Assembly (NCBI GenBank): GCA_025808875.1
Contig: CP075528.1
Coordinates: 2,478,473 to 2,542,472 of the forward strand
Direction: 5' to 3'
Origin: Enhydrobacter sp.
GTDB lineage: Bacteria > Pseudomonadota > Alphaproteobacteria > Reyranellales > Reyranellaceae
Length of the DNA stretch: 64,000 nt
Numbering within the stretch: the stretch's first letter is position 1; every line of letters begins with the position of its first letter. The notes below the pieces were generated by a model. That model searched no databases, was not told the DNA's origin, and was given only the letters and a program-made list of their open reading frames with translations. The position numbers and the translations under genes are program-made. Shown here one piece after another: positions 1 to 6,214 of the stretch.

Positions 1-1342
1 CGGCTGTCAGGCGTTGGAGGAAGGCCCGGATGGGTGTGCCATAGACCCTTGCCGTGATGTCGCGAAGATGTCGCGCGAAGGCGTCGCCATCGGCGTAACC
101 GTGCAAGGTCTCGAACATGCCGCTACCGGCGCCAGCATCGGCGGGCACGTCGACCAATCGGACCTCTTGCCCGACTCGCGCGCGGTGTCCGGCTTCCTGC
201 ATCTTGTCGGCCAACGACAGCTCGCCAGTGGACAGGAAGAGCGTGCGCCACGTCGGCGGTGTGCGCGATAGACCGTCGCGACCGGCGCGGCTCTTGCCGG
301 CGCCGTTCGCCAGCAGATAGGCGACCTCGCCAGCCTCGCGCGCGTCCACCTGGCCCATCTCGTCCAGACAGAGGAGCGCATCGCAGTGTTGAGCTGCGAC
401 GCCTTCGAGGCCGTTCGCCGTGCCACGCCACTGCCTGATGTAGCCTGATACGCCACCACCGCCCCACACGCTGCCGGCGACACGAAGGGCCGTGGACTTG
501 CCGAGCCGCGACCCACCCTGGAAGTTGATGCCGCCCGATTCCTCGCCGGCCACCTCGACAAGAGGGGCCGCGAAGGCGGCGGCGATCGCTAACGCCAAGC
601 GGGTGTTGCCAACGGCCAGCTTTGCGACCTGGGCTTTCCATTCTGCAATCTCGCCGGCTTGCCGAAAGGCATGAGGCATAGCGTGCGTGGTCTGCAGCAC
701 CACTCTCTCACCTGCGGGCGCGCCGAAGACTTCATCGGGCAGCACGAACACCGACTGATCGCCGGCGGCGTGCCATCCGCCGCGCGATACGCTCAACGCC
801 GATGCCTCCGGGTTGAAAGCCGAGAGATAAGCCATAAGGGCCTTGCGGGCTGGCTCCAGCGGCGACACGTACAGGCCACGGTCGAGAAGGGTGGCGCGCA
901 CCTCGCGACCGTCTGTCGCCAGGAGCGAGCGCGGCATCGCCCATTCGTGGTGGCGACCGTCCGGATCGTTCCAACCGAGTAGCACGCCCCAATTCTCGCC
1001 CTGCTCGTCTCTCGTCTGCGCCTCCACCTCGAAGGGACCGCAGACATGGACCGCCGCCTTGGACTTGTCGGAGCTGGCCCAAATCAGCCCCTGTGGAGTC
1101 ATCTCGAACTCGGACAGGACAACGTTGCTCGCAGCGCTCGGCGAGCGCCTGGCGGGCTTCTGAGCCGAACTGCGGGGCTGTCGCTGGGTGGTGTCTGCTG
1201 CTGCCTGCGATTGGTCTACTGGCGCCGGCTTGGCGCGGTCGCGTGGCCCGTTGCTCGTTACGCTTCGGGTAGCCTCCTGCGATTCGAGGAATTCCCGCAT
1301 AGCCCGCTGTTCGGGTGTTTCTTCGTCGGGCCGATCGGTCAT
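1..1342 (-). CDS. DUF927 primase/helicase-like ATPase, 3' end outside window
   Basis: The frame stays open from an ATG at 1342 to the left window edge, giving 447 visible residues. An AGGAGG (1348-1353) sits six bases before the ATG. The N-terminal 75 or so residues are charged and low in complexity. After them comes a beta-rich region, then a Walker A motif GGSRLGKST near residues 275-283 and a Walker B-like LLCLDEMGQ near 323-331. Farther on is GMFETLHGYADG near 408-419. This is the layout of DUF927 proteins, which occur in phages and integrative elements and are thought to act as replicative helicase or primase partners. Its start overlaps the upstream gene by four bases (ATGA), so translation is probably coupled. 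The family call rests on motifs recalled from memory; the exact biochemical role is inferred. Confidence 0.8.
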   Translation of the reverse strand, partial: MTDRPDEETPEQRAMREFLESQEATRSVTSNGPRDRAKPAPVDQSQAAADTTQRQPRSSAQKPARRSPSAASNVVLSEFEMTPQGLIWASSDKSKAAVHVCGPFEVEAQTRDEQGENWGVLLGWNDPDGRHHEWAMPRSLLATDGREVRATLLDRGLYVSPLEPARKALMAYLSAFNPEASALSVSRGGWHAAGDQSVFVLPDEVFGAPAGERVVLQTTHAMPHAFRQAGEIAEWKAQVAKLAVGNTRLALAIAAAFAAPLVEVAGEESGGINFQGGSRLGKSTALRVAGSVWGGGGVSGYIRQWRGTANGLEGVAAQHCDALLCLDEMGQVDAREAGEVAYLLANGAGKSRAGRDGLSRTPPTWRTLFLSTGELSLADKMQEAGHRARVGQEVRLVDVPADAGAGSGMFETLHGYADGDAFARHLRDITARVYGTPIRAFLQRLTA

Positions 1343-1752
1343 TGCGGCCTCCTGATGGAGGCCACCGGAGCGACGCGTCGCCACAAGCCGCGTACCAACG
1401 CAAAGCCGCGCTCTTGGGGCTTCCAGTTTGGCCCGTGCACTGACCTATGACGGCACTCAAATAGAAGCCGGCCAGCGACGCCGCCTATCGACCAACTGTC
1501 GCTCCCTTCGCGGAGGTGAGGGTAAGCGGCGATGATCGCGGCGGGGCTCCCGAAGAGCGCAAGTTGGGGGCCGCGACGCATCAGCTCGTGCTCCTGGAAG
1601 GCGACGACCTGGCCGCGCCAATCGCGGAAGAAGAACATTTCCGCGGGTTCACTCCGCCGGCGGCGACGCCCAAGGGCGCGGGTCGTACCGTCGTTCCAGC
1701 CATTGAAGTGATGCCAAGGGGCGGGGCGTACGTTGTCGAGGTGGCTACGCAT
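1339..1752 (-). CDS. Small hypothetical protein of the primase operon
   Basis: This gene encodes 137 residues. I chose the ATG at 1752 because GGAGG lies nine bases upstream; an in-frame codon at 1797 would add 15 residues inside the previous gene. It overlaps both neighbours by a few bases, so it belongs to the same operon as the DUF927 gene. The middle part (about residues 38-75) contains FFFRDWRGQVVAFQEHEL followed by ALFGSPA and AAYP. The same pattern appears in the protein encoded just upstream (1745-2080), so the two look like copies of one small domain. The first 35 and last 50 residues are arginine-rich and less convincing. No function is recognised. A frameshift joining it to its neighbour cannot be ruled out. 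Confidence 0.5.
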   Translation of the reverse strand: MRSHLDNVRPAPWHHFNGWNDGTTRALGRRRRRSEPAEMFFFRDWRGQVVAFQEHELMRRGPQLALFGSPAAIIAAYPHLREGSDSWSIGGVAGRLLFECRHRSVHGPNWKPQERGFALVRGLWRRVAPVASIRRPQ

Positions 1753-2080
1753 CGCCGTGCACGCCTCCGGCAGCGGCGGCGAGTGCCTGACTGACAAAGC
1801 CCACGTTCTCGGGGAGAACGACGCCCTTGGCGATGGCCGCCGATATCAGCGCTTCGGCCGCCTTGCGGTCGTCCCAATCACTCCCGTCAGGAGTGGGCCA
1901 TGCGGCTTGCAGATACTCGGCCGATGCGCCGAACAAGGCGAAGATGGTGTTTCGGGTGAGCTGTGAGGCCTGGAGGGCGCGGTGCTGACCCAGCACGTCG
2001 ATGTAGAAAAGCCAGTCCTCGTGGATGCCGAGCGCCACTATGGGGCTGTTCGTCGAGGATCTGGAAATCTTGGCTTGCAT
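1745..2080 (-). CDS. Small hypothetical protein heading the primase operon
   Basis: The gene encodes 111 residues from an ATG at 2080, with a weak TGGAGCG before it. The segment LFYIDVLGQHRALQASQL, then ALFGASAEYLQAAWP, resembles from memory a segment found near the N-terminus of phage-type primase/ATPase proteins, where it precedes the helicase part. Here it is a separate protein, and a second copy of the pattern is in the next gene. The stop codon lies inside the start region of that gene, which suggests translational coupling down to the DUF927 gene. Its role in replication is inferred from position only. Confidence 0.6.
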   Translation of the reverse strand: MQAKISRSSTNSPIVALGIHEDWLFYIDVLGQHRALQASQLTRNTIFALFGASAEYLQAAWPTPDGSDWDDRKAAEALISAAIAKGVVLPENVGFVSQALAAAAGGVHGDA

Positions 2081-2150
2081 TGGCTCGCTCCATCACCGTT
2101 GGTGAGGGCGAACCAAGTAGGCGAACCGATGCTAGGCGTCGTCCAACTAC

Positions 2151-2828
2151 CTACTCGGGGAGGTTTTTGGAATCGGCTTTGGGCCGGTTGGCAAAGGCAT
2201 TTAGGGCTCGGTACAGCTCGGCCGCTCGCGCGCGACGATCGCTCGGTTCGGGCTCATTGCGCTGGAACTTCTGGAACCACCATGCGTAGGCCGTCGCGAT
2301 CTCTTCTTGCGAAGTCGGGTGCCATTGCTCGGGTCCGAAAATGCGCTCCAGTAACCATCGGTGCGCCCGGTCCCAATGCCACTTCGGGGGTGCACCGCCT
2401 GGGTCCTTTGGTGCCTCGTCCTGCCACTGTTTGAGGGCGCGGCGAACGTCGGGGTAGTCGACCGCATATTGATGCTTAGGCGACCAGCCGTAGACGACTT
2501 GTCTCCCGCCCATGTTCTCGGGAAGGTCGAGGATTGCGACGGGCGTTGGTGCCTCAGGAGGGAACTCGCCGTTTCGAATGTCGAAGCGTCTCGTGAGGAC
2601 TGTGTCCTTGGGAACAGGCTTGTAAGGCTCGCCTCCATGGCCGCCTGGCTGTCCAGGGGCGACGCGGCTCAACAGTGCAACAGCGCCAGCCATCATGAAT
2701 TCCTCCAGCAATTCGACGGCCAGCTGAGTATCCATGTTCTGGTCGCTCGCAAGGCGCACCGCCGCTTCGAATGGAGTGATCCGAGACGGTTGCGGACCTT
2801 TTGATACTGGGACTTTGCGGGCAGCCAT
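2151..2828 (-). CDS. Hypothetical protein of the accessory island
   Basis: This 225-residue, soluble, mixed-charge protein has no signal peptide or membrane segment. Residues 10-45 look helical (TPFEAAVRLASDQ, QLAVELLEEFMMAGAVALL). The C-terminal half is rich in tryptophan (KWHWDRAHRWLLERIFG, then YAWWFQKFQ) and ends with a proline- and lysine-containing tail. I do not recognise the family. It is transcribed in the same direction as the primase operon, 70 bases upstream of the first small gene, so it could be part of the same transcript. No strong Shine-Dalgarno sequence precedes the ATG. Codon use looks like ordinary coding sequence. Confidence 0.6.
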   Translation of the reverse strand: MAARKVPVSKGPQPSRITPFEAAVRLASDQNMDTQLAVELLEEFMMAGAVALLSRVAPGQPGGHGGEPYKPVPKDTVLTRRFDIRNGEFPPEAPTPVAILDLPENMGGRQVVYGWSPKHQYAVDYPDVRRALKQWQDEAPKDPGGAPPKWHWDRAHRWLLERIFGPEQWHPTSQEEIATAYAWWFQKFQRNEPEPSDRRARAAELYRALNAFANRPKADSKNLPE

Positions 2829-2880
2829 TGGCGGTGACTCGATAGAGGGAGCGTCGCTTCTCGTTTCTTGTGGTCTAGCT

Positions 2881-3288
2881 CTAGGCGTGTCCGGCCATGC
2901 GCTTCAAGTCGGCATAGATCGATTGCAGGGCAACCGAATCCATGTCGGGCTCAGGATCGTGCAGGCATTCAGGTAGCTGCTCGTCCAGCTTCGCAAGCAC
3001 GCCCTGGAGCGTCGTCGCCCGCGTGTTGATTAGGTTCCACTGAAGGCTGCCATAGACGGCGTTGACGCGCCGCTCCAGGCTGAAGTCCTTGGTGCGCTCC
3101 GCGTGCTTGCTCGCCCAACTGAACAGGCGGCGGGCTCTGGTGCATCGATCGGCCGCCAGTAGGGCGGGATCGTCGGCGGACTTCGATGCTAATGCGAGCT
3201 GCGGCCGGTCCTGACCGCGCGCGTTGGGGACTATCGCTACGCTGGCTGCTGTTGCCAGTGCGGCTCTACGTGACATCGTCTTTTTCAC
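2881..3288 (-). CDS. Small exported hypothetical protein, GTG start
   Basis: The gene encodes 135 residues. I chose the GTG at 3288 because GAGGAG lies six bases upstream; the in-frame ATG at 3276 would be too far from it, and an ATG at 3411 would add 41 residues of unlikely composition. The N-terminus (KKTMSRR, then AALATAASVAIV and NARG) has the basic, hydrophobic and small-residue parts of a signal peptide. The mature part contains RRLFSWASKHAERTKDFSLE and a C-terminal stretch with ECLHDPEPDMD. It is probably helical and periplasmic. The family is not recognised. It lies 52 bases upstream of the 225-residue gene and may start the same operon. Confidence 0.55.
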   Translation of the reverse strand: MKKTMSRRAALATAASVAIVPNARGQDRPQLALASKSADDPALLAADRCTRARRLFSWASKHAERTKDFSLERRVNAVYGSLQWNLINTRATTLQGVLAKLDEQLPECLHDPEPDMDSVALQSIYADLKRMAGHA

Positions 3289-3362
3289 GGCTTTCTCCTC
3301 AGGTCGGCTTTCCAGGCCGTCGCTCCAGCGTGCGTCGCTGGCGCCGGGAGCTGGAAACCGGC

Positions 3363-3446
3363 CTAAGGACCGGCGGGCTTCTTCCCCTTGCGGGTCTTGT
3401 ATCCGCCGCACTCCCGACAGCGCGAAGCAATCGGTGCCGATCTCAC
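3363..3446 (-). CDS. Possible 27-residue CxxC microprotein
   Basis: A short frame runs from a GTG at 3446 to TAG at 3363-3365, with GGAG eight bases before the GTG and a TAA just upstream in frame. The product would contain SRCRECGGYKTRKGKKPAGP, a CxxC pair followed by a lysine/arginine-rich tail. Small Cys-pair proteins of this kind are frequent in phage and plasmid DNA. The frame is too short for composition to decide, and chance is a real alternative. Confidence 0.25.
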   Translation of the reverse strand: MRSAPIASRCRECGGYKTRKGKKPAGP

Positions 3447-3609
3447 GGGACCGGCTCCGCCTTAGGTGTACTCGACGGAGTTTCCAGCTCCATCGTGCAC
3501 GGTGTTGGTCGGCTGGACTCGCGTCAAGCCGGGTTGTGGACGGTGTACCGAAAACCTCTCGGAAATCGGCAGCCGCGAAGGCCCGAATTCATTGGCTCGG
3601 CGCATGCGT

Positions 3610-3651
3610 CCATGCATGTACCGTAAACATTTGATTTCGGTACATGCATGG
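3610..3651. repeat. Perfect 14-bp inverted repeat upstream of the recombinase
   Basis: CCATGCATGTACCG at 3610-3623 is matched exactly by its reverse complement at 3638-3651, with an AT-rich 14-base spacer. The right arm ends 56 bases before the serine recombinase start. In Tn3-type systems, resolvase binds such dyads both to recombine and to repress its own gene. The site may be part of a res or attachment site, or an operator for another regulator. The stretch 3447-3609 holds nothing else I can support. Confidence 0.8.
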
Positions 3652-3659
3652 CGTATAGG
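3631..3659 (+). promoter_or_regulatory. Candidate promoter of the serine recombinase
   Basis: TTGATT (3631-3636) and TATAGG (3654-3659) are separated by 17 bases, giving four of six matches to each sigma-70 box. The right arm of the inverted repeat fills the spacer, so a protein bound there would block the promoter. This fits autoregulation by the recombinase, but is inferred from position only. Confidence 0.35.
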
Positions 3660-3706
3660 GGCGAGCGGCGCGGCTTCGTCCGCGTCGATCAACGTTGGAG
3701 GGTGCA

Positions 3707-4306
3707 ATGTCGAAGAGGGTGGCGCTGTACCTGCGGGTCAGCACGGACCATCAAACGACCGACAATCAGGAGCGCGAGCTGCGCCAAGTGGCGGAGCGGG
3801 CGGGATGGCAGATTGTCGAGGTCTACAAGGATCGCGGTATCAGCGGTGCGAAGGATCGAGTGCAGCGGCCGGCATTCGACCGCATGTGCAGCGACGCCGC
3901 GCGCCGCAAGTTCGATGTGATCGCTTCTTGGTCAATCGATCGGCTGGGCCGCTCGCTGCAAGGGCTGGTCGCCTTCCTGTCGGACATTCACGGGCTGGGC
4001 GTCGATCTCTACCTGCACCAACAGGGGATCGATACGACCACGCCATCGGGCAAGGCGATGTTCCAGATGATGGGCGTGTTTGCCGAATTCGAGCGGGCGA
4101 TGATCCGTGAGCGGGTCAAGGCCGGCCTGGAGCGGGCGGTGGCACAGGGCCGCAAGCTCGGCCGGCCGCGACTGGACAGCGACAAAGAGCGGGCGATTCG
4201 GGCGGCGCTTCGCAAGGGCGGCGTGGGCGTTCGCAAGATTGCCGAGCGAGTGGGCGTCGGTACGTCGGCCGTCCAGCGCATCAAGGCGGAGCTGGCAGCA
4301 GCGTAG
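3707..4306 (+). CDS. Small serine recombinase (resolvase/invertase family)
   Basis: The gene encodes 199 residues from the ATG at 3707, preceded by GGAGGG at a good distance. An in-frame TTG at 3695 would add only four residues. The N-terminal catalytic domain begins RVALYLRVSTDHQ, with the nucleophilic Ser12 and Arg10 in the usual places. It continues with KDRGISG, SIDRLGRSLQ and the EFERAMIRERVKAGL long helix. The C-terminus has a helix-turn-helix (IRKIAERVGVGTSAVQRI type, about 165-195). The length is that of TnpR/Hin-type resolvases rather than the large phage integrases. It may resolve dimers, invert DNA or mobilise the island. No transposase is nearby. An inverted repeat and a candidate promoter lie just upstream. 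Confidence 0.93.
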   Translation: MSKRVALYLRVSTDHQTTDNQERELRQVAERAGWQIVEVYKDRGISGAKDRVQRPAFDRMCSDAARRKFDVIASWSIDRLGRSLQGLVAFLSDIHGLGVDLYLHQQGIDTTTPSGKAMFQMMGVFAEFERAMIRERVKAGLERAVAQGRKLGRPRLDSDKERAIRAALRKGGVGVRKIAERVGVGTSAVQRIKAELAAA

Positions 4307-4647
4307 CAGTAGGTGGCGCGCCCGCCGCAGCGAGCGAGATCGACGCTGCCTACGGCTGCAGGGGGTCGGCAGCGTGGACGTGGGAGCGCGGCGCAAGGCG
4401 GTCGCGACCGCCAGCCAGCACAATCGGGCTCGAAAATGGGACCCGAGACGTGCGTTTCCCCCCATGCGAAAAAAGAAAACGCGCACTCCCTTAGACAGGG
4501 AACTCCTCCATCCAAAACGTTCGGCTTCTAGGGTCGAATTTTTTCCGTACTACCTGCGGCTGTCACTCCAGCCGCGCACGCCGTGCGCGAAGGGGACCTT
4601 TCCCCGCCCCACTGCACCCCCGACCAATCAGGTCGCGTGAAGGTGTG
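4307..4647. other. Gene-free stretch after the recombinase
   Basis: I see no convincing gene in either strand. The only structure noticed is a 7-bp hairpin, GCGGCTG (4556-4562) with CAGCCGC (4569-4575), which has no T-run after it and so is not a standard terminator. The region is locally less GC-rich around 4470-4550 than its neighbours. Confidence 0.4.
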
Positions 4648-4653
4648 TATACT
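4648..4653 (+). promoter_or_regulatory. Candidate -10 box for a leaderless SieB-like mRNA
   Basis: TATACT ends seven bases before the chosen ATG at 4661, so transcription would start at or next to the start codon. No Shine-Dalgarno sequence precedes that ATG, as expected for a leaderless message. No good -35 box is visible at 17 bases upstream. Confidence 0.3.
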
Positions 4654-4660
4654 GGGCTCC

Positions 4661-5209
4661 ATGGCCGAGCCTTTTTCAACCTTGCTAGGACTAGTGCGCG
4701 TGGCCACGCCTCGCGTCGCGGTCGCGCTGGCGGTGGCTTCGGGCTTCGTTCTGTTCGGCGGGGAATGGATCGAAACGGCCGGTCTCAAGAGCCTCCGCGA
4801 GCGCTATGCGGAGGAGTTCGGCATCACGTTCGTCGTGTCCGTTGCATTCCTGTGCGCCTATGCTCTGTTCGCGATCGGCGCAGGCGCGCAGGGTCTTTGG
4901 CGAAGGCACCGCCGCGAGCGGCAGCGGCGTGAAAGCCTCCATGCCTTGACGGCAGACGAGAAGGCTTATCTCGTGCGGTACATCGAGGAGGGTGCGACGA
5001 CCCAACTCTTTGCCCCCGAAGACGGCATTGCGGGCGGCTTGCAGGCCAAGCAGATCATCTACAGATCCAGCAACATCTTCGACATGACGGACGGCGTGCC
5101 GTACAACCTGCAACCGTGGGCGCGCACGTGCCTATCGCTTCACCCTGAGTTGTTGGAGGACGCGGCTAAGCTGCCGCCATCTCCAAGGCGTCGGCGTTCC
5201 GGGTGGTGA
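4661..5209 (+). CDS. SieB-like superinfection exclusion membrane protein
   Basis: The gene encodes 182 residues. Two hydrophobic segments at about 19-33 and 55-74 are followed by a basic stretch (RRHRRERQRR). A soluble C-terminal domain carries LTADEKAYLVRYIEEG, EDGIAGGLQAKQIIYRSSN and YNLQPWARTCLSLHPELLE. This arrangement and the AKQIIYRSSN and PWAR motifs match the superinfection exclusion B family, which lets a resident phage P22/lambda-like element abort infection by related phages from the inner membrane. An in-frame frame extends upstream to 4583, but the ATG at 4661 gives a better N-terminus. It stands alone with a possible leaderless promoter, typical of an expressed lysogeny or defence gene. 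The exclusion role is inferred from family. Confidence 0.8.
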   Translation: MAEPFSTLLGLVRVATPRVAVALAVASGFVLFGGEWIETAGLKSLRERYAEEFGITFVVSVAFLCAYALFAIGAGAQGLWRRHRRERQRRESLHALTADEKAYLVRYIEEGATTQLFAPEDGIAGGLQAKQIIYRSSNIFDMTDGVPYNLQPWARTCLSLHPELLEDAAKLPPSPRRRRSGW

Positions 5210-5230
5210 TCGCCAATCTCGTGTACTGAC

Positions 5231-5572
5231 TCAGGGCAGAGGACGCGGGACGATGGGCACGCCCTCAGCATCCTGCCGTATGGCCGAATCAACCGTCTTG
5301 GCGAACCTCGATGCGGCTGCCTTCCTATCGGAAGTGGCTTGCTGATCACGACGTGCCTGGGCCGCCGTCTGACGAGCCTCACGGTCGCTACTGTCCCCCT
5401 TGCTGCGCCGCTGGCGCTCGTCCTTCGCCATCCGCTTCTCGACCAGGCGGCGGCGGCTCTTGAGCGCGAGCGCCACGGACATCAGCGAGGTCCGCGCCCG
5501 TCCCGGCATCTTCTTGCCGAGCAGCTCGTCCACCGCTCGAATCTGAGCGTCTAGGTCTTTGAGAGAGGGCAT
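5231..5572 (-). CDS. Small basic hypothetical protein
   Basis: The gene encodes 113 residues from an ATG at 5572, with GGAG five bases upstream. A longer frame reaches 5743 but runs into the repeat array and has an unlikely N-terminus. The protein starts with SLKDLDAQIRAVDELLGKKM and is then rich in Arg, Lys, Gln and Ala (KSRRRLVEKRMAKDERQRR), so it is probably helical and could bind nucleic acid. The family is not recognised. The repeat array lies directly upstream, so its product may be controlled by, or act on, those repeats; this is inference from position. Confidence 0.5.
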   Translation of the reverse strand: MPSLKDLDAQIRAVDELLGKKMPGRARTSLMSVALALKSRRRLVEKRMAKDERQRRSKGDSSDREARQTAAQARRDQQATSDRKAAASRFAKTVDSAIRQDAEGVPIVPRPLP

Positions 5573-5705
5573 CGTCGCTCCGGCGTTGGCGCTGTGCGCC
5601 CCGCGATGATGCGCGCGGCGGTGGTGGAACAGAAGCGCGAAGGCGTAGTCATTCCGTGTTCGGTCGAGCGCGGAGCGCGTCAAATAGCAGGCGGTGCCTA
5701 GCCCA

Positions 5706-5938
5706 ACGGTGTAACGGTGTAACCGTGTTACACCTACAAACAATTATCGATGCCGACAGCAAAGTGTGACGCTCTTCGCCGTTACACCTTGAGAAAGTGG
5801 AGGTGTGACGGTGTAACGGATGAGCTGTTACACCGTCACACCTTGAAAATTGAGAGGTGAAACACAGTCGAAGGCGAGCAAGTCGTTGATGGTGCTCGCT
5901 CTTTGTCGGCTCGTTACACGCGTCACACCGGTTACACC
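5706..5938. repeat. Iteron-like array: 12 copies of GTGT(A/G)AC
   Basis: The 7-mer GTGTAAC/GTGTGAC or its complement begins at 5709, 5717, 5727, 5764, 5781, 5803, 5811, 5827, 5835, 5913, 5922 and 5931. Copies occur in both orientations and form dyads. The largest is AGGTGTGACGGTGTAAC (5801-5817) against its exact complement at 5827-5843, with a nine-base gap. A shorter dyad is GGTGTAAC (5716-5723) with GTTACACC (5727-5734). An AT-rich patch follows near 5946-5970. Such clusters mark iteron origins bound by an initiator, or operators of a multicopy regulator. The whole gap 5573-6118 has no credible gene. Confidence 0.8.
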
Positions 5939-6118
5939 GCTGGCGACAATAAAATATGGGGGAAATATTGGCGGGCGGGTCGAGGGGTGGTGGTCCACGG
6001 CGTGCTACGATGGTTGGGATGGGAGACCGAAGTCGGAACCAAGTCCCCAGCAAGCGGTCCCCAGCATGGCGCTGGCGGTTCGCATCGTCTTCCGGTAAGT
6101 GCCTGAAAACACTGGTGA

Positions 6119-6195
6119 GCGCCCGTAGCTCAGGGGATTAGAGCAACCGCCTTCTAAGCGGTAGGCCGCTGGTTCGAATCCAGCCGGGCGCGCCA
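6119..6195 (+). tRNA. tRNA-Arg (UCU)
   Basis: The acceptor strands GCGCCCG (6119-6125) and CGGGCGC (6185-6191) pair perfectly. The anticodon loop CTTCTAA gives anticodon TCT. The T-arm GGTTCGAATCC is canonical and CCA is encoded (6193-6195). The gene is intact and marks the border between the accessory island on its 5' side and chromosomal genes on its 3' side. Confidence 0.97.
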
Positions 6196-6214
6196 TCTTC
6201 TTCGACTTCGGACA

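Noticed and set aside
3462..3707. 81-codon minus-strand frame near the dyad
   Set aside because: It runs across the inverted repeat and the recombinase promoter, has no ribosome-binding site and no recognisable composition.
4556..4575. Hairpin after the recombinase as terminator
   Set aside because: The stem is only seven bases and no run of T follows; it is 250 bases from the stop.
5709..5937. CRISPR array
   Set aside because: The repeats are 7 bases long, occur in both orientations and have irregular spacing, which excludes CRISPR.
6119..6195. tRNA-Arg as attachment site of the island
   Set aside because: Elements that use tRNA genes normally lie on the 3' side; here the island is on the 5' side, the recombinase is a small serine type, and I found no second copy of the tRNA 3' end in the window.
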